A stretch of DNA of 64,000 nt. It comes from Streptomyces akebiae. GTDB lineage: Bacteria; Actinomycetota; Actinomycetes; Streptomycetales; Streptomycetaceae. Under the pieces are notes generated by a model. The model searched no databases and was not told where the DNA came from. It saw only the letters and a program-made list of their open reading frames with translations. This document shows positions 25,667-33,264 of this stretch, piece after piece. A program made the translations under genes and the position numbers. Each line of letters opens with the position of its first letter. The stretch's first letter is position 1. The stretch lies in NCBI RefSeq assembly GCF_019599145.1, contig NZ_CP080647.1, positions 5,518,001 to 5,582,000 on the forward strand, given 5' to 3'.

Positions 25667-26140
25667 ATGAACAGCGAGACTCTCGACGAGGCCTCTGGCG
25701 CGACCTCGACCTCCATGACCCCGCCCCCCGTCCGCTTCGACACCAAGATCGCCGTCCTCCTCCGTGACGACCTCGCGACCTGGCAGCGCCTCAACGTCAC
25801 GTCCTTCCTGGTCAGCGGTATCGGCCCGATGGTCCCCGAGGTGATCGGCGAGCCGTACGAGGACGCCGACGGGGCGGCCTACCTCCCGATGTTCCGGCAG
25901 CCGGTCGTCGTCTTCGAGGCCACGAAGGAGGTCCTGAAGGCCGCGCACGCGCGCGTGCTGTCCTGCGGCCTTCCCCGCGCGCTCTTCACGTCCGACCTGT
26001 TCGGCACCGGGAACGACCGCGACAACCGGGCAGCCGTACGGGCCGTCGCGACGCGGGAGCTGGACCTGGTGGGGTTGGCGGTCTACGGCCCGCGCAACGG
26101 GGTGGACAAGGTGGTGAAGGGGGCGCGGATGCACCCGTGA
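25667..26140 (+). CDS. DUF2000 family protein
   Basis: 157 residues matching DUF2000, small proteins with a peptidyl-tRNA-hydrolase-2-like fold and no proven activity. Core segments are VRFDTKIAVLLRDDLATWQR, LNVTSFLVSGIG and RQPVVVFEATKEVLKAAHAR, ending ELDLVGLAVYGPRNGVDKVV. ATG 25667 is used; ATG 25718, just before the conserved core, is possible. Divergent from an AraC regulator that likely controls it. Convergent with the MFS gene. Confidence 0.85.
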   Translation: MNSETLDEASGATSTSMTPPPVRFDTKIAVLLRDDLATWQRLNVTSFLVSGIGPMVPEVIGEPYEDADGAAYLPMFRQPVVVFEATKEVLKAAHARVLSCGLPRALFTSDLFGTGNDRDNRAAVRAVATRELDLVGLAVYGPRNGVDKVVKGARMHP

Positions 26141-26166
26141 GGCGGCGGTTGCCGACTGCCGGCCGC

Positions 26167-27690
26167 TCAGGCCGAACCGGCGGCCTCCCCCACAGCGGCT
26201 TGCCCGGGTACAACGGCTTGCCCGGGCACAGCGGCTGGTCCGGGCAGCGGCTTCTCGACGACCGGCGCTCCAGGCACTCGCGCTCCAGGCAATCGCGCTC
26301 CTCCTGGGACCGGTTCCACTGGGACCCGCTCCCCGACGCCAGGCAGCGCACTGCCAGGCCAGGCACCGTCAGGCTCCGCACCGCCCGGCCCCCCGACGGT
26401 CGGCTCCTCCACCGGCAAGGCGACGGCAGCCCCCTCCTCCCGTACCGGCATCCGGTCCTCCGGCTCCGGCATCCGGTCCTCCGGTTCCGGCATCCGGCGC
26501 ATCAGCGCCCAGTACCCCGCCCCCGCCACGGTCCCGATCACCGCGCACAACCCCCACAGCCACTGCGCGCCCCACCGGTCGATGACGACGCCGGACATCA
26601 GCGGAGCGACCAGCGCGGCGACGGACCACGACATCGTGTACATGCCCTGGTAGCGGCCACGGCCCTGTGCGGGCGAGAGGCGGACGACGACGCCGGTCTG
26701 GGTCGGCGCGTTGACGATCTCGGCGAGGGTCCACACGCAGACGGTGAGGGCGAAGACCCCGATCGAACCGGCGAAGGCGGTGAGGCCGAAGCCGTACCCG
26801 GCGAGCACGGACGAGACCACGAGGAGCCGCCCAGGATCCCGGTGCTCGATGAACCGGGTGACCGGGATCTGCAGAGCGACGATCAGCACCCCGTTGACGG
26901 CGATGGCGAGACCGTAGTCCGCCGGCGTGAAGCCCGCAGCGCCCATCGCGACCGGCAGTCCCACGGACCCCTGCTGGAAGATCAGCGCGACGAGGAAGGA
27001 CAGCCCGACGACGCCCATGAACCGCCCGTCGCGGACCACGGTCCCCAGCCCGACCGCGTCCGTGGCACCGGCTTCGCCCACCGCCGTCCCGCTCTCCGGC
27101 CGCGACTCCGGCAACTTCAGGAACACGAGGATCGCGCAGGTCAGCGTCATCCCGGCCTCGATCAGGAAGCCGGCGCGATAACTGACCTCGGCGATGAACC
27201 CGGCGGCCATGGAGGAGACGGCGAAACCGAGGTTGATGGCCCAGTAGTTCAGCGAGAACGCGCGGACGCGGTCCTCCGGCCGGACGATGTCCGCCATCAT
27301 CGCCTGCACGGCGGGGCGGGACGCGTTGCTGGCCGCGCCGACGAGGAAGGCGACGACGGCGATCGCGACGGGATCCCGCACGAAGCCGAGCAGCGCCACC
27401 GACACCGCTGTCGAGACCTGTGCGACGAGCAGCGTGGGCCGCCGCCCGAGCCGGTCGGCCATGACCCCGCCGCCGAGTGACGAGACGACCCCGCCGAGCC
27501 CGTGCAGCGAGGCGACGAGTCCGGCGTACGAGGCGGAGTACCCGCGGTCCAGCGTCAGGTACAAGGCCATGAAGGTGGCGACGAACGCGCCGAGCCGGTT
27601 CACCAGCGTGCTGGTCCACAGCCACCAGAAGTCGCGGGGCAGCCCCGACACCGTTTCCCGGACGGCACGTCTGGCAGCGACGAGTGGCAT
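26167..27690 (-). CDS. Major facilitator superfamily transporter (MdtG/DHA1-like)
   Basis: 507 residues with twelve membrane spans in the first 410. The cytoplasmic loop 2-3 motif A is GGGVMADRLGRRPTLLVA. The protein begins VAARRAVRETVSGLPRDFWW, typical of drug:H+ antiporter-like actinobacterial MFS proteins. The C-terminal 95 residues are low complexity: two copies of MPEPEDR, then Val/Pro/Gly repeats encoded by near-repeated DNA (26200-26300). ATG 27690 is preferred (GGGGAG upstream). Substrate is unknown; an exporter is likely. Confidence 0.85.
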   Translation of the reverse strand: MPLVAARRAVRETVSGLPRDFWWLWTSTLVNRLGAFVATFMALYLTLDRGYSASYAGLVASLHGLGGVVSSLGGGVMADRLGRRPTLLVAQVSTAVSVALLGFVRDPVAIAVVAFLVGAASNASRPAVQAMMADIVRPEDRVRAFSLNYWAINLGFAVSSMAAGFIAEVSYRAGFLIEAGMTLTCAILVFLKLPESRPESGTAVGEAGATDAVGLGTVVRDGRFMGVVGLSFLVALIFQQGSVGLPVAMGAAGFTPADYGLAIAVNGVLIVALQIPVTRFIEHRDPGRLLVVSSVLAGYGFGLTAFAGSIGVFALTVCVWTLAEIVNAPTQTGVVVRLSPAQGRGRYQGMYTMSWSVAALVAPLMSGVVIDRWGAQWLWGLCAVIGTVAGAGYWALMRRMPEPEDRMPEPEDRMPVREEGAAVALPVEEPTVGGPGGAEPDGAWPGSALPGVGERVPVEPVPGGARLPGARVPGAPVVEKPLPGPAAVPGQAVVPGQAAVGEAAGSA

Positions 27691-27874
27691 GGAACTCCCC
27701 ACGGGCGTAAGCGGCTAAAGCGGTGAGCACAACTTACGAACGCGGTCGCGCGGAGAGCCACCCAATTAACAACTCCGGTCAACTGTCGAGGGCGAGGCCG
27801 ACAGGGAACGGTGGGGACGCCGGCCGGGCCTGTCCGTCTGTCGGCCAGACGTGTGGTGGTTCTCGGCCGTCGAT

Positions 27875-27880
27875 TACGCT
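27875..27880 (+). promoter_or_regulatory. -10 of gpm, leaderless
   Basis: TACGCT ends seven bases before ATG 27888; no Shine-Dalgarno precedes the start. Confidence 0.5.
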
Positions 27881-27887
27881 CGGGGCC

Positions 27888-28649
27888 ATGGCCGACGCAC
27901 CGTACAAGCTGATCCTCCTCCGCCACGGCGAGAGCGAGTGGAACGAGAAGAACCTGTTCACCGGCTGGGTGGACGTCAACCTCACTCCGAAGGGCGAGAA
28001 GGAGGCGACGCGCGGCGGTGAGCTGCTGAAGGACGCCGGCCTGCTCCCGGACGTGCTGCACACCTCCCTCCAGCGACGTGCCATCCGCACCGCGCAGCTG
28101 GCCCTGGAATCCGCCGACCGCCACTGGATCCCGGTCCACCGCAGCTGGCGCCTGAACGAGCGCCACTACGGCGCCCTCCAGGGCAAGGACAAGGCCCAGA
28201 CCCTCGCCGAGTTCGGCGAGGAGCAGTTCATGCTGTGGCGCCGCTCGTACGACACCCCGCCGCCCCCGCTCGCGGACGACTCGGAGTTCTCCCAGGCGGC
28301 GGACGCGCGCTACGCGACCATCCCGCCGGAGCTGCGCCCCCGCACCGAGTGCCTCAAGGACGTCGTCACCCGCATGCTGCCGTACTGGTACGACGGCATC
28401 GTCCCCGACCTCCTGGCCGGCCGCACGGTCCTCGTCGCCGCCCACGGCAACTCCCTCCGCGCCCTCGTCAAGCACCTCGACGGCATCTCGGACGCCGACA
28501 TCGCGGGCCTCAACATCCCGACCGGCATCCCCCTCGCCTACGAACTCGACGCCGACTTCAAGCCCCTGAACCCCGGCGGCACCTACCTCGACCCCGAGGC
28601 GGCGGCGGCTGCGATCGAGGCGGTCAAGAACCAGGGCAAGAAGAAGTAA
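27888..28649 (+). CDS. gpmA: 2,3-bisphosphoglycerate-dependent phosphoglycerate mutase
   Basis: 253 residues, full length. It interconverts 3- and 2-phosphoglycerate in glycolysis and gluconeogenesis. [20 protein letters not shown] holds the phospho-accepting His; [20 protein letters not shown] and [18 protein letters not shown] (second catalytic His) are intact. The last codons (NQGKKK and stop) are encoded by the 19-bp sequence repeated at 39935, so the 3' end is the attachment site of an integrated element that restores the reading frame. Downstream of the same gene in other actinobacteria lie the phoU/senX3-regX3 genes, here pushed 14 kb away. Confidence 0.97.
   Translation: MADAPYKLILLRHGESEWNEKNLFTGWVDVNLTPKGEKEATRGGELLKDAGLLPDVLHTSLQRRAIRTAQLALESADRHWIPVHRSWRLNERHYGALQGKDKAQTLAEFGEEQFMLWRRSYDTPPPPLADDSEFSQAADARYATIPPELRPRTECLKDVVTRMLPYWYDGIVPDLLAGRTVLVAAHGNSLRALVKHLDGISDADIAGLNIPTGIPLAYELDADFKPLNPGGTYLDPEAAAAAIEAVKNQGKKK
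28631..28649 (+). other. attL core (19 bp)
   Basis: CCAGGGCAAGAAGAAGTAA, the final codons and stop of gpm, identical to 39935-39953. The bases just before it (CAAGAA versus CAAGAC) also match except one. Confidence 0.85.
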
Positions 28650-28663
28650 GCAGGGCCGAACAA

Positions 28664-28698
28664 GCCCCCTACCTGCGGGTTGTCCGCTGGTAGGGGGC
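28664..28698 (+). terminator. Terminator after gpm at attL
   Basis: GCCCCCTACC (28664-28673) and GGTAGGGGGC (28689-28698) with an inner GCGG/CCGC stem. The structure matches the hairpin at 39983-40015 beyond attR, so each att site is followed by a terminator of the same design. Confidence 0.75.
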
Positions 28699-28714
28699 CT
28701 CTTGCTGGCGCTGG

Positions 28715-28731
28715 GCCGTCTGTGGGCCGTC
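28715..28731. repeat. 17-bp arm-type repeat, copy 1
   Basis: GCCGTCTGTGGGCCGTC, 66 bp right of the attL core and touching the int stop codon. An identical copy is at 40031-40047 and a one-mismatch copy at 39811-39827. Candidate integrase arm-binding sites. Confidence 0.6.
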
Positions 28732-29974
28732 AGGTGTGGGACGGCTCGGGCCGGGCCGTGTCGAAGACCGCAGCCACGGCCTTGCGCGTGCGCTCCTGGC
28801 TGGACGGCATGAGATGCGCGTACACACGGAGGGTCAGACCGGGGTCGGAGTGACCCAGGTACTCGGCGAGGGCCTTGATGTTCTCGCCAGCGTCCAGGAG
28901 CACCGAGGCATAGAAGTGCCGGAGCGCGTGCATGCCGTTCTCGCGGGACTCGGCGTAGGACTCGCCCGGCTTGCGCTCGGGGATCACCCCGGTCGAGGCC
29001 AGCGCCCGCTTCCACACCTCCTCGTTGAGTGAAGTCCGCCAGACGTGCCCGCCGCGCGGTCCGGTGAAGATCAGCCGCTTGGTCACCGGAGGCCCGTCCG
29101 CCACCTTCCACGGCAAGGTGATCTCGACCGGCGGGAACCGCTTCATGTGTGCCCGGAGCGCATCAGCGACCGGCCCAGGGAGCGGTACGTCCCGCAGCTT
29201 GCCGCCCTTGGGCGGAGCGAACACCGCCTTGCTCCGGCTCAGCTTCAGTTGCTGGACCACGTGAAGCGTGTCCGACTCGAAGTCGATCGCGTCGACAGCG
29301 ACGCCAAGGATCTCCCCCTGGCGGAGCCCGCAGCCGCCACCCAGGTCAACCATGGCTTGGTACCGCTCAGGCATGGCGGCCTGGACGGCGAAGACCCGTT
29401 CAGGCGTCCAGGGAGCGATCCGCTTCACGTCCACCGTCGGCGGCCGGACCGAGCGAGCTGCACACGGATTCCGGGGAAGGTGCCCGTCGTCCACGGCTGC
29501 ACTCAGCGCGGCCCGCACGTTGGAGTAGATCGTCCGGGCATACGAGCCCCGGACGCCGTTCTCTTGCAGCCTCCCGACCCAGTCACGGATGTGAGCAGGC
29601 TGGAAGGAGCCGAGCGGACGTGATCCCAGGTAGGGGAAGGCGTGCAACCGAAGCTGTGACTCCATCGAAGCCTGGGTGTTCGGATCCGGCGCGTGAGTCA
29701 CCCACTTCTCGGCGTACTGCTCGAAGGTGATCCGAGCCGCACGCGGGTCGATGTACTGCCCGCGCGCCATGTCAGCCTCAGTGTGCGCCAGCCACTGATC
29801 AGCGAGCCGCTTCTGCCGGTCGGGGAAGCTCTTGGACTTCTCGGTACCGTCCGGCCCGATGTACCGGGCCCGGTAACGGGACCCAGTGCCGTACCGCTCC
29901 GTCTTGACCTTGCGAGCCTTCCCATCCGGCCCGGTCTCCGTTCTGTACCAGCGGTCTTGGACGTGCCCGGCCAT
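28730..29974 (-). CDS. int: Tyrosine recombinase/integrase of the AICE
   Basis: 414 residues. An N-terminal arm-binding region (VQDRWYRTETGPDGKARKVK) leads to a SAM-like core-binding domain (ITFEQYAEKWVTHAPDPNTQ), then the catalytic domain: Arg in GGCGLRQGEILGVAVD, HxxR in MHALRHFYASVLLDAG, His in AEYLGHSDPG and nucleophile Tyr in TLRVYAHLMPSS. All catalytic residues are present, so the enzyme should be active. ATG 29974 overlaps the xis stop by ATGA, the usual AICE coupling. The stop lies 81 bp from the attL core, the normal position next to attP. Confidence 0.95.
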   Translation of the reverse strand: MAGHVQDRWYRTETGPDGKARKVKTERYGTGSRYRARYIGPDGTEKSKSFPDRQKRLADQWLAHTEADMARGQYIDPRAARITFEQYAEKWVTHAPDPNTQASMESQLRLHAFPYLGSRPLGSFQPAHIRDWVGRLQENGVRGSYARTIYSNVRAALSAAVDDGHLPRNPCAARSVRPPTVDVKRIAPWTPERVFAVQAAMPERYQAMVDLGGGCGLRQGEILGVAVDAIDFESDTLHVVQQLKLSRSKAVFAPPKGGKLRDVPLPGPVADALRAHMKRFPPVEITLPWKVADGPPVTKRLIFTGPRGGHVWRTSLNEEVWKRALASTGVIPERKPGESYAESRENGMHALRHFYASVLLDAGENIKALAEYLGHSDPGLTLRVYAHLMPSSQERTRKAVAAVFDTARPEPSHT

Positions 29975-30210
29975 CAGGCAGCAGCCCCTTCCATCAGGGA
30001 CTCGACCCAGGCCCGGACGTCCACGGGGTCGTAGCGCAGATGCCGGCCAACCCGGAAGCCACGCGGCCCAGTGCGCTTCCGCCGCCACTGGTAGACCGTC
30101 TCGACCGGCACGCCCAGAATCTCGGCAACGTCCAGTGGAGTCAGGAACCGCGAAGGCAGAGCGCGCGGTTCGGCAGCCGCTTCTACGACGGCGAGATGAC
30201 GCTTAGCCAT
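29974..30210 (-). CDS. xis: Excisionase, MerR-like HTH
   Basis: 78 residues. A winged-HTH of the DNA-binding excisionase type: SRFLTPLDVAEILGVPVETV, YQWRRKRTGPRGFRVGRHLR and YDPVDVRAWVESL. With Int it directs excision from the gpm site. ATG 30210 has AAGGAGAG upstream and overlaps the rep stop by 8 bp; the stop overlaps the int start. The frame is open for another 16 codons upstream inside rep. Confidence 0.92.
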   Translation of the reverse strand: MAKRHLAVVEAAAEPRALPSRFLTPLDVAEILGVPVETVYQWRRKRTGPRGFRVGRHLRYDPVDVRAWVESLMEGAAA

Positions 30211-31549
30211 GGGTCGGCTCTCCTTCTGTTCCGGGGGCGGGTTCGAGGGATGCGGCAAGCCAGGCTTCGGTATCGGACAGGCCGGTTCCGGCGAAGACCC
30301 AGTGCGCGAGGACGTACGTCGTGTCGGGCGCCGCTTCGTTGGCCGTTGCAGCTTGGGCGCGGCGCCATTGGGCGCGGGCGTCGCGGAGGGCGCCGAGGGT
30401 GGTGGAGTAGTGGCGGGATTTGGTGGAGAAGTGGCCGCGGAAGCCGAGCATGTGGGCCCAGGCGCGGAGGCGGAGGTGTTCGAGGTCTTTGCGTGCGCCG
30501 AGGGTCCAGGCGGTTCGGATGAGGCGGCGGGCGTGGTCGCTGATGTCGAGCTGGGCGAGCTCGGCGGCGAACTTCAGCGGTCGGTCGAGAGCTCCCGTGG
30601 CTGTCTCGGCGCCCTTGGTCGCGTACTTGGCGATGTACGCGGCCACGGCCCGCTCGGTCAGCTCCTGGCCGTCGTTGAAGTCGGCGGAGCGGATGGTGCG
30701 GACGTCGAGTTGGCGACCGAAGGCGAAGGTGTGGGTGCGTCCATCGATGGCCGGGCCGTCGACACGCACCTTGGCTGCCGCTGCCTCGATGGCGTTGGTG
30801 AGGAGTTCGGCGGTGGCCCAGGCCGGGGGCGGGGTGTCGCCGCCGATGGGGCCGTCGATGCGTATGACGGCGTGGAAGTGGACGGCGCCACGCTTCTGGT
30901 ATTCGGCGACCTTGGCGAAGGAGACGCGGGCGTGGTCGCGGAACCGGCGTTGTGACAGTCCCGCACGCTTGGCGACTTCCCGGCGCAGGTACGTGGAGAA
31001 GCGTCGCCAGAGCGGACCGGCGTGCGCATTCCAGAGAACGGCCGCTTCGTAGTCGTACGTGTCCGGGTCGAGCGAGGTACCGAGTACGGCGTCGTCCTGG
31101 TCGTGGCGGGTGCCGCAGCGGCAGGGGCGCCCGTTGGAAGGGCGGTTGTGGACCGGGCCGAAGCTCGGGGCGGTGAAGGTGGCGAAGACGCGCGGGTGGG
31201 TGGCGACGTGTTCGGGGACGCCCTTGCCGCCGCGCAGGCCGGAGGTGATCAGGTGGAAGGTGTCACGGCGGTAGACCTCGGAGCAGGCCGCGCACCGAGT
31301 CGTACGGCGGTTGTTGCAGCGGACGAGGAGTTGGCCGGCCGGGAGGTCGGTGGAGTCGAGGTGCTGGAGGACGCGGCCGATCTCACCGGTCGTGGTGTCG
31401 ACGTCGTGCTCGGTGCGGTGGCCGTCGAGGCGGATCGGGTTGACGCAGCCGCCGAGGCCGGAGAGCTGACGGAGGATACCGGGCAGGGTGCCGTGCTCGG
31501 CCAGCTTCGCGAGTTCCGGGAGCGGGGGCGGTGTGGTGCGGGTGAAGAT
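30203..31549 (-). CDS. repSA: RepSA-like rolling-circle replication initiator, non-canonical ATC start
   Basis: 448 residues if begun at 31549, close to RepSA of pSAM2. The frame is open without stops from 31661 to 30203. It contains a zinc-finger-like region (VRCNNRRTTRCAACSEVYRR, with CRCGTRHDQ later), an HUH motif in RGAVHFHAVIRIDGP, and the catalytic tyrosine motif AAYIAKYATKGAE. There is no ATG, GTG or TTG before 30769, and starting there would delete HUH. AGAAGGAGA on the minus strand lies seven bases before an ATC codon at 31549-31547, exactly where ATG is expected. Either AUC initiates weakly or an ATG was lost. It lies 91 bp after spdD and overlaps xis. Confidence 0.8.
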   Translation of the reverse strand: MFTRTTPPPLPELAKLAEHGTLPGILRQLSGLGGCVNPIRLDGHRTEHDVDTTTGEIGRVLQHLDSTDLPAGQLLVRCNNRRTTRCAACSEVYRRDTFHLITSGLRGGKGVPEHVATHPRVFATFTAPSFGPVHNRPSNGRPCRCGTRHDQDDAVLGTSLDPDTYDYEAAVLWNAHAGPLWRRFSTYLRREVAKRAGLSQRRFRDHARVSFAKVAEYQKRGAVHFHAVIRIDGPIGGDTPPPAWATAELLTNAIEAAAAKVRVDGPAIDGRTHTFAFGRQLDVRTIRSADFNDGQELTERAVAAYIAKYATKGAETATGALDRPLKFAAELAQLDISDHARRLIRTAWTLGARKDLEHLRLRAWAHMLGFRGHFSTKSRHYSTTLGALRDARAQWRRAQAATANEAAPDTTYVLAHWVFAGTGLSDTEAWLAASLEPAPGTEGEPTHG

Positions 31550-31640
31550 GGCGATTCTCCTTCTGACTGGCTCGGTCAGGAGTGATGGCCCGGGGCGGCG
31601 GATGCTTGGTCGTGTGCGCCGCTCCGGGCTGCGTGCGCAT

Positions 31641-31886
31641 TCAGCGCCGGTTCTGCTCGCGGATCAGGGAGCGCAGGACCACGGCCGCGATGGCCACGGA
31701 GACAGCCGAGACGGCGACGGCGGCCAGGAGCGCGGTGAGGACGACACCGCCCACGACCACGGCCGCCACGACTCCGGGACTGATGGAGACCGCCGGGAGT
31801 GAGCGCCGTGCGGGCGCCGGATCGGCTGGGGCGTGGGTGTGTGCGGGCGGCGGGGTGGGGCTGTCGGGGTACTTGGGCAGGAACAC
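31641..31886 (-). CDS. SpdD-like small membrane protein of AICE
   Basis: 81 residues, VFLPKYPDSPTPPPAHTHAP at the start, a Pro/Ala segment, then two hydrophobic spans (SPGVVAAVVVGGVVLTALLA, AVAVSAVSVAIAAVVL) and the end RSLIREQNRR. This is the pattern of SpdD/Spd spread proteins that help intramycelial transfer in Streptomyces elements. GTG 31886 has GAGGAGAG seven bases upstream. An ACTCGTCTA site lies in its leader at 31906. Confidence 0.8.
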   Translation of the reverse strand: MFLPKYPDSPTPPPAHTHAPADPAPARRSLPAVSISPGVVAAVVVGGVVLTALLAAVAVSAVSVAIAAVVLRSLIREQNRR

Positions 31887-31905
31887 GGTCAGACTCTCCT
31901 CATCT

Positions 31906-31914
31906 ACTCGTCTA
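31906..31914. promoter_or_regulatory. KorSA-type operator, site A
   Basis: ACTCGTCTA between the 64-residue membrane protein gene and spdD, overlapping the former's stop codon. It may control an internal spdD-rep-xis-int promoter. Confidence 0.5.
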
Positions 31915-32106
31915 GGCATGTGAACTGTTTATGACGTCCACGCCGGAACGCGTGCCGGACTCGATGGCGGGGGCGAGGAAGGTCTGCGAGAGCCAGAAGC
32001 CGAAGAGGGCGATCAGGACGACGACCCAGGTGCGGACGCCGAGGAACTTGACCGCGCCCCAGGCGAAGAAGCCGAGGACGACGACGAGCGGCAGGCTGAC
32101 GGTCAC
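31912..32106 (-). CDS. Small membrane protein of AICE transfer operon
   Basis: 64 residues with two hydrophobic spans (VSLPLVVVLGFFAWGAVKFL, TWVVVLIALFGFWLSQTFLA) and a short polar tail. The type is common between the transfer and rep genes of AICEs; the exact role is unknown, probably in spreading. GTG 32106 has GAAGGGA upstream. Confidence 0.75.
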   Translation of the reverse strand: MTVSLPLVVVLGFFAWGAVKFLGVRTWVVVLIALFGFWLSQTFLAPAIESGTRSGVDVINSSHA

Positions 32107-32130
32107 GGTGTGCGGGGTCCCTTCGGAGGA

Positions 32131-32319
32131 TCAGCGGACGGGGCAGCGGTGGGTGCGGGCGGCCAGCTCGGCGGCGGCGCGGCTGTCGTAGTCGGCGGAG
32201 AAGCCGCAGCGCGGGGCCGTACAGGCGGCGGTGTGCTTCTCACGGCCCCGGCCGTCGTAGGACGTGGCGACCTGGACGGGGCCGATGCGGGTGACGTTGC
32301 GGAAGCGGCGGTTGGGCAT
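32131..32319 (-). CDS. Small zinc-finger-like mobile element transfer protein
   Basis: 62 residues: RFRNVTRIGPVQVATSYDGR, then HTAACTAPRCGFSADYDSRA and AARTHRCPVR. Two Cys near the middle and a His-Cys near the end could bind zinc. This short family recurs in Streptomyces integrative elements under the name mobile element transfer protein; no biochemical role is known. ATG 32319 has AGGAGG eight bases upstream, and the preceding gene ends two bases before it. Confidence 0.8.
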   Translation of the reverse strand: MPNRRFRNVTRIGPVQVATSYDGRGREKHTAACTAPRCGFSADYDSRAAAELAARTHRCPVR

Positions 32320-32321
32320 GC

Positions 32322-32507
32322 TCAGTCCTCCTGTCGCAGGCTGGGGCCGGGGAAGTCGTGCAGGATGCGGGCGGCTTCGGTGGGGTCGGTGACGCGGTCG
32401 GCGGCTTCTTCGGCGAGGAGCCGGGCCAGCGTGGTCCGGCCGCTGGCGGCCATCTCGCGGGCCGCTTCGAGGTAGTCGGCGGCGGTGTTGAAGCAGAAGA
32501 GGGGCAC
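32322..32507 (-). CDS. Small conserved AICE protein
   Basis: 61 residues: a mostly helical protein (FNTAADYLEAAREMAASGRT, TLARLLAEEAADRVTDPTEA) with no motif I can assign. It is packed between the DUF2637 gene (three-base gap) and the zinc-finger-like gene (two-base gap), so it belongs to the transfer operon. GTG 32507 start. Confidence 0.7.
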   Translation of the reverse strand: MPLFCFNTAADYLEAAREMAASGRTTLARLLAEEAADRVTDPTEAARILHDFPGPSLRQED

Positions 32508-32510
32508 GGG

Positions 32511-33176
32511 TCAGCTTCCGGTCGGGGCGAGGTGGGCGGCGATGGCTTCGGCCATGGGCGCGGGGACGCCGAGGCGAGCGCGGAGAGTCGGGGTGTCGAT
32601 GGGTGTTCCAGTGCGGGTGTGGTGTTCGGCGGCGACTTTGCGGGCGTGTTCGACGAGGGCGGCCGGGACGGCGACGGCGGGCCGTTCGGGCGGCGGTGGC
32701 TCGATGGCCGGTGGTGTCGGCGGCGGTTCCTCGGGGGCGAGTTCGGGCGCGTCCTCCTGGTCCACGCTGTTGTCCGTGTCCTCGGTGCCCTTGTGGTCTT
32801 CGCCGGTTGTCGCGGGGGTGGTGTGGGCGAGGAGGGTTCCACCGAGGAAGGCGACGGCGGGCCAGCCCGCGACGAGGATGCGTAGCCAGGCCGGGACGTC
32901 GTTGAGGTCGAGGAGGCCGGCGGTGGCGACGTTCGCGCCGAGGGAGGCGGCGAGGGCGATGACGAACCAGCACCACCCGGCTGCTTTCGCCTCACCGGTC
33001 CGCAGTCGGCGCCAGGCGGCGACGAGCAGCAGGTCGACCGAGACCGGGTAGGCCCACGCTTTCCACCCGTCCTGACCGGCAGCCGAGGCGATGTCGTGCA
33101 GGTGGGCGAAGGACAGCGCGGCGGCGATGAGCGCCTGGACGAGCACCGCGTCGACACGGGCCAGTTGGGCGCGCAT
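32511..33176 (-). CDS. DUF2637 membrane protein of AICE
   Basis: 221 residues. Four membrane spans in the first 115 residues (VLVQALIAAALSFAHLHDIA, AYPVSVDLLLVAAW, WCWFVIALAASLGANVATAG, ILVAGWPAVAFLGGTLLAH) match DUF2637. A Pro/Glu linker and a C-terminal helical domain (LVEHARKVAAEHHTRTGTPI, PAPMAEAIAAHLA) resembling a winged helix of the plasmid type follow. Such proteins accompany TraSA in AICEs and likely assist DNA spreading. ATG 33176 has AAGGAG seven bases upstream. Confidence 0.85.
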   Translation of the reverse strand: MRAQLARVDAVLVQALIAAALSFAHLHDIASAAGQDGWKAWAYPVSVDLLLVAAWRRLRTGEAKAAGWCWFVIALAASLGANVATAGLLDLNDVPAWLRILVAGWPAVAFLGGTLLAHTTPATTGEDHKGTEDTDNSVDQEDAPELAPEEPPPTPPAIEPPPPERPAVAVPAALVEHARKVAAEHHTRTGTPIDTPTLRARLGVPAPMAEAIAAHLAPTGS

Positions 33177-33264
33177 GATGCGGCTCCTTTCGGATTCGGG
33201 CATGGCAGGGGTAAGGAGTTGGCGCGAGGCGGTCACGCCGACCGGGGTGAGGGGTGGGCGAAGG

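Noticed and set aside
30203..30769. Short 188-residue replication protein starting at 30769
   Set aside because: Starting there removes the HUH and zinc-finger-like regions, although the upstream frame is open and conserved; the full-length reading from 31549 is preferred.
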